DNA from: Aurantiochytrium sp. KH105
Taxonomy: Eukaryota > Sar > Bigyra > Thraustochytrida > Thraustochytriidae
DNA: 44,618 nucleotides
Direction of reading: 5' to 3'
Assembly: GCA_003116975.1 (NCBI GenBank)
Contig: BGKB01000284.1
Coordinates: 1 to 44,618 of the forward strand
How positions within the stretch are numbered: position 1 is the stretch's first letter; every line of letters begins with the position of its first letter. Positions 16,442-25,534 of this stretch are shown one piece after another. Position numbers and translations under genes: made by a program. The notes beneath the pieces are model-generated. The model was not told where the DNA came from. It saw only the letters and a program-made list of their open reading frames with translations, and did not search any database.

Positions 16442-19129
16442 ATGTGCAAAGGAAAGAGCGCACCCGAAAGGACCGCGGAACCCCGGGCGGTAAAGGCGGC
16501 GGTGCCGTGGGCGCTGCCAGGAAGACTCATTGTCCGGGTGCGCGAATGCAAGGGGCTGCGCAATGTGCAGCACGCTCGATTTATCGTTGGCGAGCAGGAT
16601 CCGTATGTGGAGACGGCGATCGTGCTGGCCAGCACCAGGGAGCTGGCGCTAGAGGCGCAGAGGCGCAAAGAGACGCTCGTGCATGGGTTCACCGAAAAAC
16701 TCTTTGGGCAAGATCGTGATCTCGTCTCTCTCTCCGATGCAGCACTTGCGAAACTGTGCATTGGCGCCAGCAAAAGGCGCAGGACACGGACCATGGACCA
16801 CGGTGGAACGGACGTGAGCTGGAAGGACAATGACGTAGACACCTGGGGGCGAGATAATTGCATGTATTTTCGCTATCCAGGTCGAGATCCGCGAACTTCG
16901 AAAGGGCCGAGCAAATCCCCGATACGGTTGTTTGTACGCGTCATGGACAGCGAGAAATCAGGACGTGATCGAGAAATTGGCATGGGCATGATGGATTTGG
17001 AGGTGATCTTGTCTCAGGCGTCGGTCTTTGCCTCGGCGTCATGCACGCTCGAAGAGGGCAATGGTACCGTCAACTTTGAGATTTGCTTCGAGCCCTGGTC
17101 ACCGTTGACAATGTGTGGAACGCTTCATGTGTCCGTCCAGCGTGCTGTGGGTCTTCGCCGCGTTGCGACGCTGGGCGTGGAAGACCCGTTTGTACTGGCC
17201 GAGCTTCAGCCTTGGGGCACCCTTGCGCGCAGCGACACGCACGTGGATGGTGGACGCGAGCCGAATTGGGATCAAGTCGCCAACGCCAAAGGAAGCAAGA
17301 ATCCAGATGCTGCTCAGCTTATGATCGCGTATTCTGGCCTGGACAACGCAGAAGCAGCAGCACAGGGGCTTGGACTTGGGCTACGTGTCACAATTTTCGA
17401 TGAGATGAAGTTGCGCAGAAATCGACCCATGGGCCGGGCCTGGGTTGACGTCAAGGACGCCATCGTGCGCGCCGTCGAGGCCGCGAATCTCGAGGGATCG
17501 GAACCCGCGACCAAGAGCGGCACGGGAGATGATAAGAATGGTATCGCAAAAGTGATAAAGCTCTGGGATTGTCAGAATGGCGTCGAGCCGAGTGGAGAGC
17601 TGCACCTTCGTGTGGGTTTTGAGCCAGCGTACAGCGTTGAAGACCAAACGTCCACTGGCACACCATCGGCACGCGGTAAGCGAAAAGCCCTCTTGATTGG
17701 AATCAACTACGTTGGCCAAGGAGAAAATGAGTTGCACGGGTGCCACAATGACGTTCGTGAGATGCAGTCTATGATGCAGCAAGAATTTAAGACGGAGACA
17801 GTGCGTGTATTGACGGACGAGGTGCGAGCACGCAAAGACGATCTTCCGACAGCGCGCAATATCCGCATGGGCCTGCGCTGGCTTCTCGAGGGGGCCGAAG
17901 CTGGCGACTGTCTCTTTTTGCACTATTCTGGGCACGGTTCTCAGGTCCCTGATGAGGACGGGGACGAGGAGGATGGGCGCGATGAAACGCTCATTCCTGT
18001 AGATTTTAATGGTGCCGATCCAAGCACCTACATTACCGACGATGAGCTCCGCTCTTCATTCTTTGAGCAAGTCCCCAAGGGCGTCGATCTAACGGTGGTG
18101 TTTGATTGCTGTCATAGTGGTACTTTGAGCGATGCAAAGCTCTTGGACGTTCCACGAAGTCGGGGCCAGCAAAGCAGCTCGGAAGCGACGTCACCTCAGG
18201 ACACCCGCTCTCGTTTTCTTCCGCCCTGTGAAGCGCTTGTTCAACGCATGGATGCTCTCAAGGCATCGCGCACGAAGCAAGCTACGCGTGGAGCTTCGCG
18301 CAGTCGAGAATCCCGCGTTCGAGCCCGCCAGGGAGCTTCCTTTGTAGTGTTGAGCGGTTGTCGAGATGATCAAACGGCAGCGGACGCCAACATTGACGGG
18401 CGGCCTATCGGCGCAACAACGTGGGGAGTGCGAGAAACGATGCGTGCAAGCGACGAACCTCTCGCACTTGGCGACTTTTTGCAGCGTCTTCGTATAACCT
18501 TGTCCGGGCGGAGGTTTCAGCAGGAACCTCAGATTTCGCTTGGGTCTGCAAAGACTTCCGCATCGCGCTGGATGGAAGCGTGGGATCTTTCGCGGGCACC
18601 CGTCAATACTCGTCTTGAGCCGAGTGCAAGTGAAAGTGAAAGTGCGAGTGCAAGTGGCGAGCTCGACGATGGTGGCACGGAGAGCGCCAGTAGCGGAGAG
18701 GCCGAAGGCGCGAACAGAAACAACAATGGCAAGATTGATGTCAATCGTAGCAAAGATGATCCTAGCAAGGCCGATGGTATCAAACGTGTGGACGCGAATC
18801 AGGATGACGGTCCCGACGAGCTCGACTTTGATGACGATAGCTCTGATGCAGACAGATCTGAGCGAGAGGAAGCGCATCGAGACCTCAAGCATCCCACGAA
18901 AGCTTCTGCACGGCCTGTTGTCTGCAAAGCGGACCGGCAAGAAGGACGAAGACCAGCTTGGCAAGTACTTGATTCCTCGCATCTGAACTATCTTGCATCA
19001 GTCGGTGCCTCCACAATGAAGCATGTTGGACCTGCTGTAGCGGAAGCTGAAGAGGCGGCTTCTCGAATCCTATCAACGAGGCCACGATGGATGCGGCAGA
19101 GGAATCGAGTGCGGCCAGCGCAGCAGTAA
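16442..19129 (+). CDS. C2-C2-metacaspase (Ca2+-dependent Arg/Lys-specific cysteine protease)
   Basis: From the ATG at 16442 (good context, GCCATG) the protein has 895 residues. Residues about 27-215 and 226-392 look like two C2 domains. Their sequence (LIVRVRECKGLRNV... and LHVSVQRAVGLRRV...) resembles C2 first strands, and both have the EQDPYV or VEDPFV segment typical of the Ca2+-binding loop. Residues about 413-570 are a metacaspase p20 region (KRKALLIGINY) with predicted catalytic His498 in HYSGHGSQ and Cys557 in FDCCHSG. Further on, SFVVLSGCRDDQTAAD (about 633-648) and GATTWGVRE are p10-type segments. The tail from about 710 is acidic and disordered. Metacaspases cleave after Arg or Lys and act in cell death, stress and proteostasis. 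A very short upstream exon (from 16316) is an alternative start. Confidence 0.87.
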   Translation: MCKGKSAPERTAEPRAVKAAVPWALPGRLIVRVRECKGLRNVQHARFIVGEQDPYVETAIVLASTRELALEAQRRKETLVHGFTEKLFGQDRDLVSLSDAALAKLCIGASKRRRTRTMDHGGTDVSWKDNDVDTWGRDNCMYFRYPGRDPRTSKGPSKSPIRLFVRVMDSEKSGRDREIGMGMMDLEVILSQASVFASASCTLEEGNGTVNFEICFEPWSPLTMCGTLHVSVQRAVGLRRVATLGVEDPFVLAELQPWGTLARSDTHVDGGREPNWDQVANAKGSKNPDAAQLMIAYSGLDNAEAAAQGLGLGLRVTIFDEMKLRRNRPMGRAWVDVKDAIVRAVEAANLEGSEPATKSGTGDDKNGIAKVIKLWDCQNGVEPSGELHLRVGFEPAYSVEDQTSTGTPSARGKRKALLIGINYVGQGENELHGCHNDVREMQSMMQQEFKTETVRVLTDEVRARKDDLPTARNIRMGLRWLLEGAEAGDCLFLHYSGHGSQVPDEDGDEEDGRDETLIPVDFNGADPSTYITDDELRSSFFEQVPKGVDLTVVFDCCHSGTLSDAKLLDVPRSRGQQSSSEATSPQDTRSRFLPPCEALVQRMDALKASRTKQATRGASRSRESRVRARQGASFVVLSGCRDDQTAADANIDGRPIGATTWGVRETMRASDEPLALGDFLQRLRITLSGRRFQQEPQISLGSAKTSASRWMEAWDLSRAPVNTRLEPSASESESASASGELDDGGTESASSGEAEGANRNNNGKIDVNRSKDDPSKADGIKRVDANQDDGPDELDFDDDSSDADRSEREEAHRDLKHPTKASARPVVCKADRQEGRRPAWQVLDSSHLNYLASVGASTMKHVGPAVAEAEEAASRILSTRPRWMRQRNRVRPAQQ

Positions 19130-19228
19130 TTACCCCCTTTTGCTATTTTGGATTCTCGTTTCCATGGCATTGGAAAGGCCTTGTGCTTGGGGCCTTTCGT
19201 TTGAAAAATTAACCTACTTTGTGTTGAA

Positions 19229-19350
19229 AAATTTTGTGGAATGAAGCAGTGGATGTGAGTAGGGTGTTGAAAGATTTTGTGGAATGAAGCAGTGGATGTG
19301 AGTAGGGTACTGAAAGATTTTGTAGAATGAAGCAGTGGATGTGAGTAGGA
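19229..19350. repeat. 43-bp tandem repeat, three copies
   Basis: Three nearly identical 43-base units lie in the gap between the convergent metacaspase and MEMO1 genes. The segment ATGAAGCAGTGGATGTGAGT starts at 19241, 19284 and 19327. Copies differ at only a few positions, so the duplication looks recent. Confidence 0.85.
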
Positions 19351-19423
19351 TGTTAATATTCTTCTTATTATTATTGTGTGGGCACCTCCAATCACGGTGC
19401 TTGGAAGCATTGTGTACAAAGAT

Positions 19424-20356
19424 TTATGAGGAGACGGCAGGGGCAGTAACGGCAGCGGAGGCGTACGATACGGAGGAGTCAGACATGCGCGTGCAGGGCG
19501 AAGACTGCGCGTAACGCGTGAATTTGAGAGAGAGTTCGAGGGGCGAGGCCTGAATGGCGTTGAGTAGAACGCCGATGGGGTGACGACCGCAGATGGTGTT
19601 CCGCGTTTCGCGAAGATAGGCGGCGAAGCCAGATACATCGAGACTCTCAATGAGCGCCATGCCCCGTTTATCGAGATTCTCGATGCTCTTGTGAATGGGT
19701 CCCGCGGATGCGTCGTGAGGGGTGTAGCGAAAACGCTTGCCCCAATGGCAAAAGTCGGAGCTGATGACGAAAAAGTTTTCGGGATCGGCGAGGTAAGGCG
19801 CAAGCAGCGCGCCCATTTGCTGCTCTGCGCGATCGTCGAGGTTCCCGACGAGAATGGGGACGATTTTGAAGTCGTGGCCACGCATGACGTGAACCACATA
19901 GGGGAGATGCATTTCGATGGAATGCTCTTCCTCGTCGACGCTTCTGGACATGGTGCCAAAGGTGCCCGAGGGTGCGGCGTTGCGAAGTTCTTGCGCGGTG
20001 TCTGCATCAAGCTGCATGTTTCCGATGGGGGTGGCATATGCTGTCGCGCTGGACAGCGCGCAGTTTTCCAAATATACGTGGTGCGAAGGCCCTAGAATGA
20101 ATACACGCTTGATGCGTGACGGGTCAATGTACTTGTAGGCCCAGGCAGCAGTGGGACCCGAGTACGAGTACCCTGCGTGCGGTGCAATGACAGCGGCGCA
20201 GCGGCCCTGCGCGGCCTCGTCTGGTTGCGGACTTTTCTCGCGCGCATCCTTGAGCCATCCAGCCAGCTGTGACTCGAGTTCTGAGGCGCGGTCCGAGTAC
20301 CACGAGCTTGCGTGGAGCGCCGTACGCACGTACGCCGCTGCGCCCACGCCCGCCAT
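19424..20356 (-). CDS. MEMO1: MEMO1 family protein
   Basis: A 310-residue protein, close to the 297 residues of human MEMO1. The frame runs upstream to a non-ATG codon, so I use the ATG at 20356-20354 (MAGVGAAAYVR). Conserved segments are IAPHAGYSYSGPTAAWAY (about 57-74), LGPSHHVYL (about 88-96), EHSIEMHLPYV (about 143-153), SSDFCHWG (about 199-206) and TICGRHPIGVLLNA. The His and Cys residues of these motifs form the metal/redox site in the human protein. The fold is related to class III non-haem iron dioxygenases. Human MEMO1 acts in ErbB2-dependent cell motility and has been linked to iron and copper handling. The role here is unknown but probably also cytosolic. Confidence 0.93.
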   Translation of the reverse strand: MAGVGAAAYVRTALHASSWYSDRASELESQLAGWLKDAREKSPQPDEAAQGRCAAVIAPHAGYSYSGPTAAWAYKYIDPSRIKRVFILGPSHHVYLENCALSSATAYATPIGNMQLDADTAQELRNAAPSGTFGTMSRSVDEEEHSIEMHLPYVVHVMRGHDFKIVPILVGNLDDRAEQQMGALLAPYLADPENFFVISSDFCHWGKRFRYTPHDASAGPIHKSIENLDKRGMALIESLDVSGFAAYLRETRNTICGRHPIGVLLNAIQASPLELSLKFTRYAQSSPCTRMSDSSVSYASAAVTAPAVSS

Positions 20357-21271
20357 CGCTTCGCGTCTCCCTTGCGCGCGCGCGCGCGGCGTCCGTGCTT
20401 CACGTTGAACTTCGGCGTCGCGGATCTTTCGTGCTTGCGTTTTGCCAGTGATCGTGACGATAGTGACAGTGATTAGATTAGACCCGGATGCTGAGGAAAA
20501 GGGCGCGAACCAGAGGTGACACGAGCGGTGTGGCCTCAATCACTGACAAGGCAGAGCATCCGTAAGCCTTTTTTTACCTTTCGGGTTGAGAAGGAGCAGG
20601 CATAGGGATGATGCTCAAGACGGCAGCATCCTTTGAGCGATCAAAAGAGAAAGAAATCACCGCGTTGCCGACGCGAGAATACAACCGCTGACATGAAATG
20701 GCATGACAGGTGGAAATCGTTGCACATACCTACTTGCGCCTACAAATTTTACTAGGCCTACCATCTGTAGCCTAGCTGCTCTTGTCGTCAGTGTGCTGCT
20801 GTCGTAAGATCCGATCTTGGCTGTTGCCACTGCCACACTGCCACGAGCGGGTTGTGCAGTGAAAACATCGAAGCAGAGTATGGTGAAACGCAAGCAGCCA
20901 CCACGGCCATTGTCGACGAACGTTTATACTAGAAAAAAACAAGGATCGACAGGGCCATTGGTCAAGTTGCCGAGAGAGCGAGTAGATTGTTGCCGCCGCA
21001 GCCGGTGCCGGTCTCGCCTTTCTATTCCTTGTTTCTTTTCTTTCATGTGGCCTTTCGGGCCGGGGACCGGCACACTGCAGTCAGTCACCTCACAGTCAGT
21101 GCAGAGTGAGGCTGTCTGTCTGTCGACTACTAACGAAGCTCGTGCAGTGATTCAAGACCACACAGGGCAGGCAGGGACAGGGGACGGCGCACTCGCAAAG
21201 CAGACGGCCGTTCGAGCGATGCTTGAGCCGTGAATGGGTGAGGCGTAGCGGCCCCGTATCCTACTACATTT

Positions 21272-21370
21272 GTCGCGGATCTTCAAGTTTCTCCTGTAAA
21301 GACATCTCATAGGTCGCGGACCTTCAAGAGCTCTATTGCAAAGACATCTCATAGGTCGCGGACCTTTCAC
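21272..21370. repeat. 41-42-bp tandem repeat, about 2.4 copies
   Basis: The segment GTCGCGGA(T/C)CTT starts at 21272, 21313 and 21355, and AAAGACATCTCATAG follows it in the first two units. It is unrelated in sequence to the 43-bp repeat at 19229. Confidence 0.8.
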
Positions 21371-24194
21371 TCTTCTGTAAGCAGCTTTTGTTACGCGCAG
21401 CGCAACGCAAACATAAATGCCACCTGAAGCTGCCTGACGCAGCAGACTCATCATCCCCATGGAGCTTCCATCTTGCCTCCTGTGAGGAACGAGCGCACAC
21501 CTTGCAGCTGCCGTTGCTGCCGCCGCTGCAGGTGTTGTTTGACAAGATTATGCATGATCATCATGAAATGCAGGCCTTGATGCAGTACCTCGACTTTTCA
21601 AGGTGACTTCGTCGAGACCTGGCCGGCTGGCTGCTGGCTGCCAGCTGGCGACAATCAAGCAAGCCGGAAGGCGTCGTTCTTGGCAGCCCAGTCTTATACA
21701 AGGAGAGCAAGATTTGTGCATCGCTTGCTCGCTCGTTCGCGCCACGCAGCGAAGGTTCCTATTTGCCCTTCTCGCCAAAATGCCAACTGCGACACTTGAA
21801 GGCGGTGCGGGCTTCTTTCGGAGGCGGAATGAGGTAGAATAACCGCATCCGCCGAGGGGTTCCCGAGGGACAACGAGCGCTACCTTCACCGGCCCGTGCC
21901 CCACGTTTCGCTCCCTCACTTTCTTTCCGGGTCTCGCGTTGGCCAAGGTCCCCTCCCGTTCTCGAGTCCAAACTCGCGGTGCTCGACCCGACTCGGTAGC
22001 ATCAGCAATCGATCGCCCGGCATGGCGCGGCTGCCGAGTCTCGCTGATTCTCGGCCTGGCCTTGCCTAGCCTAGCCTAGCCCAGCCTAGCCTTGCCTGCC
22101 GCGTTGCCTCGGTCGAGCGACGGCGACTCGTCTCCTCCATCTTGTCGTGCAAACTTTGCTTTTTTGGCGAAGTTTGTTCCCAGCCATCTTTTGCAGCAGC
22201 CGTCCGTCGGCAGCAGCAGCGGCAGAAAGACTTCGCAGGATACTTGCCGCGCCTCGCCTCGCCCGCTTCGTTCGCCCCGCCGCCGCGTCTTTTCTTCTCC
22301 GCACCGCTGCCGGCCGCCCGTCCGCAGCCGGCCGGCCGCCTGTGTTTTCCGGTCCCGGCCCCGGCATCTCCTGTTCTGGCTCACGGACCGACCGACCGAC
22401 CGACCGTCCCTCCACGAGCTTGCATTTTGTTGCTAGCTCGCTGGCTAGCTAGCTAGCTAGACTGGGCTAGCTAGCTCGCTGGCTGGCTCGCGAGTCGATC
22501 GACTTGTCCACTCGCGGGGCTGGCTGCCACAAGCGCGTCTCTCCGCGCGTGGCGCCGGCGCGGTCGACCGCCCGCTGCTGCTGCTGCTGCAGCTGCAGCG
22601 CGGACTTTACTTTGGCTGACGTATCTGCTTGTTTATCTTTTTTATTTGTCGTGGCGTGGCTGATATGCGCGCCCTTCTTTCCTTCACTTCGGCGCGTCGA
22701 ACCGCGTTCACGGCCGGCGCCTTCCTCGAAGCGCACTTGGCAACGCAAGGCACCCCCGGCACTTCTGGCACGCTCGCTCGCTCGCTGTCGCTCGTTCGCT
22801 CGCTCAGGTCTCTCGCCCGCGCCGCCGTCCCGAGCGGCACGGCACCACCCGCGCGAGCCGCGCTCTTGCGCTCGCGAGGAGGACTCGCCGCCGCCGCCGC
22901 ATGCTCACCGTCCTGCGCAAGGCGCAGCGCAGCCATCTATCTAGCTGCCACTGCAGCCGGCACGGCCGGTAGCAGCCAGGGACGCCGACACAGGTTTCCC
23001 AGGCCGCTCCGCTCTGCACTGCCACCCGTCATGGCAGTCAGAAGTCGAGCAATCAATCGTTTCATCAACCATGGCAATCGAGCAGCCGTCGCCGATGAAC
23101 GGTCTGTGCCGGCCGAAAAGCCCGGGCTCGCGATGGGCGATGACCATGCCATGCATGCCATTGATCATCGCGACACCGAGGTTCGGGAGCGACGGGGACA
23201 CGGAGCATCTGTCTCTTGTGAGTCTCTTCCTTTTTCCGTCTAGCTGTAAGTTAGTTGCATTGGTTGGTTAGTTTGCGGATGGCTTGTGGCTGGATTTTGG
23301 TCATCGCGGCGTGCGGGCAACGCGACGCAAGGCAGCCACTGCCAGCAGCATCTGCATCTGCAGCTGCAGCTTGTCGAGCCGCTTTTCCAGCGGCGGCTCC
23401 TTTCTCCTCCTCGGCGAGTCGCAGAGGCCAGCGAGGGTGCCCGCGTCGTTGCGCGGCCGTGACTTCTCTCTCGTCGAGACGATCGCGGCACGGCCGGGAG
23501 GAAGGGGCTCGGGCGGGTTGCGCAGGAACGGGACCCGGGTCTGCGCCCGCGCGGCCCTACCAGCCTCCGCCCACCCCAGGCTCTTTTCCCCCCTCTTCAA
23601 CTGCGTTTCCCCCTTCCTCAAGTTCACCTTTGCCCATTCTCGATTTAGACCCGTCCCCCTTGCCGCGCCCCTCCCGAGTCTCGTAGCTCTTCCTCCCCGT
23701 GCGCTCGGGTCCCTTCCTGCGCCGCTTCCTGCTGCAGCTGCCTGCCGCCGCTCCGCCGCCTCCGCGTCGCCGCCGTGAACGTCGCGGGGGCCCCCGCGGC
23801 TCCTTCCGGCCCCTCTCGCCGCGGGCCTGCTGGCTGCGGCGGGCCGGCCCGGGCCCTCCTCTTCCCCTGCCTGGCCTGCCTGCCTGCCTGCCTGCCTGTC
23901 TGCCTGCCTGTGCGCCGCGGCGGCCGAGCGCCGACCAGGCCCGCGCTTGTGTGCTCGCCTTTCTTTCTTTCCCTTTCTTTTTTTTCTTTCCTTTCTTTTC
24001 TTTTACTTTTACTTTTTCTTTTCTTTTTGATCGATCGATCGATCAATCGATCGAATGAATGCATCGGCATGCACGCTTTCGCTGCCTCGCTTCCTCTTTT
24101 AGGCCGGCCGATGGACTTGCTTACTGCTGGCGAAAATTAGCTTATCTTATCTTCCTTCCTCCGCTCCTGCCGTGGCCGCTCCGCTCACCTCTTC

Positions 24195-24272
24195 CTCTCG
24201 CCCTCCCTCCCTCCCTCCCTCCCTCCCTCCCTCCCTCCCTCCCTCCCTCCCTCCCTCCCTCCCTCCCTCCTC
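24195..24272. repeat. (CCCT)n polypyrimidine microsatellite
   Basis: About 75 bases of nearly perfect CCCT/CTCC repeats on the plus strand. It is followed at 24448-24512 by (CTTT)n and at 24926-24976 by another CTTT/CTTC tract. Confidence 0.9.
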
Positions 24273-24447
24273 CCTTTCCGGCCTGGCTGGCCAATGTCGC
24301 ACGCTCGCCTGTCTCCGCTGGCTGGCCTTTTCTCCTTTCATCTCCTTCTCCGCGCCCCTTTTTTCTTTTCCTTCTTCCTTTCCTGTTTTCCCTCTTTCCT
24401 TGCTCCGGCCAGTGGAACTTGCAGTTGAAGGCTCCGCGGTAAGCTGG

Positions 24448-24512
24448 TTTCTTTCTTTCTTTTCTTTCTTTCTTTCTTTCTTTCTTTCTTTCCTTCTTTC
24501 CTTCTTTTCCTT
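24448..24512. repeat. (CTTT)n microsatellite
   Basis: A tetranucleotide repeat with a few CTTC interruptions. It belongs to the same pyrimidine-rich block upstream of the phosphodiesterase gene. Confidence 0.85.
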
Positions 24513-25534
24513 TTCGTTCATTTGGGTTTGCTTCGTTTGTTGTTTCTTTTGTTGGTTGTTTGTTTCTCTCGGTCGTTCATTGTGCGCGCGGCAAGTGCGG
24601 ATTGCGCGGGTGCAAGTGCCGCAAACGGCCCCGCGCCCTTCCCGCCGCGCCGCCAAGTGGACAATCGCTCGCCGCGCCAACGCGAGCAAAGCCGCTTCGC
24701 GCGCCGCCGCCTTCCGCGGCGCTCTCTCCCCTCCTCCTCTTCCTCCTCCGCCGCCGTACCCCGCGCCGCCGCCGCCGCCGCGCGCGGCCGGCCGCCTCGC
24801 AGTAGCGGCGGTGCCAGGCCAGGCCAGGCCAGGCCAGGCCAGCCGAGCCGAGCCGAGGCCAGGCCAGGGCGCGGCGCCGAGGCGGGAACGGCGGCGAGGT
24901 TTCCTCTCTCTGCCCTGCTTGCTTGCTTTCTTTCCTTCTTTCCTTCTTTCCTTCTTTCTTTCTTTCTTTCTTTCTCCGCCTGCTCGCCTCCCTTCCGCCG
25001 CGTTTCAAATCGTCGCCGGCGGAGCACAGAGCGGAGCGGAGCAGAGCAGAGCAGAGCAGACCCGAGAGGCCGAGCGGCGGAGAACCGCGTGCGCCGCGGC
25101 GCCGCGCGACCGACCGGCCGGCCGGAGGCGCGCCCGCCGCGCGCGGGAAGCGGGGCAGGCGCCGCGCGCTGCTCATCCAGTCCGCGGCGGCCTCCTTCTG
25201 CACTCCATTCCCTTCGTTCGTTCGTCTGCATCCCTCGGTCCATCCGTCGATCCATCCATCCATTCATCCATCCATCCCGCGCGCCCTCCGCCGGCCGAGA
25301 CCGCCGCGCGCCCCCGCGGCCCCGGCGACGGCCTCGCAGCGCGGCGGCAGGGCGGCGCCAGACGCGGCGCCGCCCCGCGCGGAAAGAACCACGACGGCCG
25401 CTGCAGGNGACGCGCGCAGACCCGCCTCCTGGGCACTCTGCGCCCTGGAAAACCTCAACCGCTTCGGGTTCTACGCCCTCGGCGTGTGCAAGGGCCGCGA
25501 CGTACGCCAACGGAGACCCACGACCGGATGGCGC

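Larger units (their letters stand above)
20357..25534. other. Long gene-poor, low-complexity region
   Basis: About 5 kb without a convincing gene. It is GC-rich and strongly pyrimidine-biased on the plus strand towards the right end. It contains a 41-42-bp tandem repeat (21272-21370), GCCTA repeats near 22062-22095, CTAG repeats near 22440-22490, GATC repeats near 24028-24055, CCCT and CTTT microsatellites, a GCCAG run near 24808-24842, and one undetermined base at 25408. Long open frames here are low complexity or start at GTG/TTG. A possible short exon at 23031-23219 ends in CTT followed by the donor-like GTGAGT. The right end is probably the promoter and 5' UTR of the phosphodiesterase gene. 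Confidence 0.5.

Noticed and set aside
18988..20037. A 349-codon minus-strand frame overlapping MEMO1
   Set aside because: It is frame-shifted relative to MEMO1, which has unmistakable family motifs; it also reads through the 43-bp repeats.
20817..21233. A 138-codon frame upstream of MEMO1
   Set aside because: It begins at TTG, has no recognisable domain and shows weak codon bias; it is kept only as part of the gene-poor region.
21272..21370. CRISPR-like array (repeats of about 42 bp)
   Set aside because: There are only about 2.4 units, similarity extends through most of the unit, and there are no unique spacers; the genome is eukaryotic. It is a minisatellite.
22086..25510. Several frames of 100-480 codons in the 5-kb gap
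   Set aside because: They translate CCCT, CTTT and GCC repeats into Pro/Ser, Phe/Leu/Ser or Arg-rich stretches in all frames at once, as expected from GC-rich DNA without stops.
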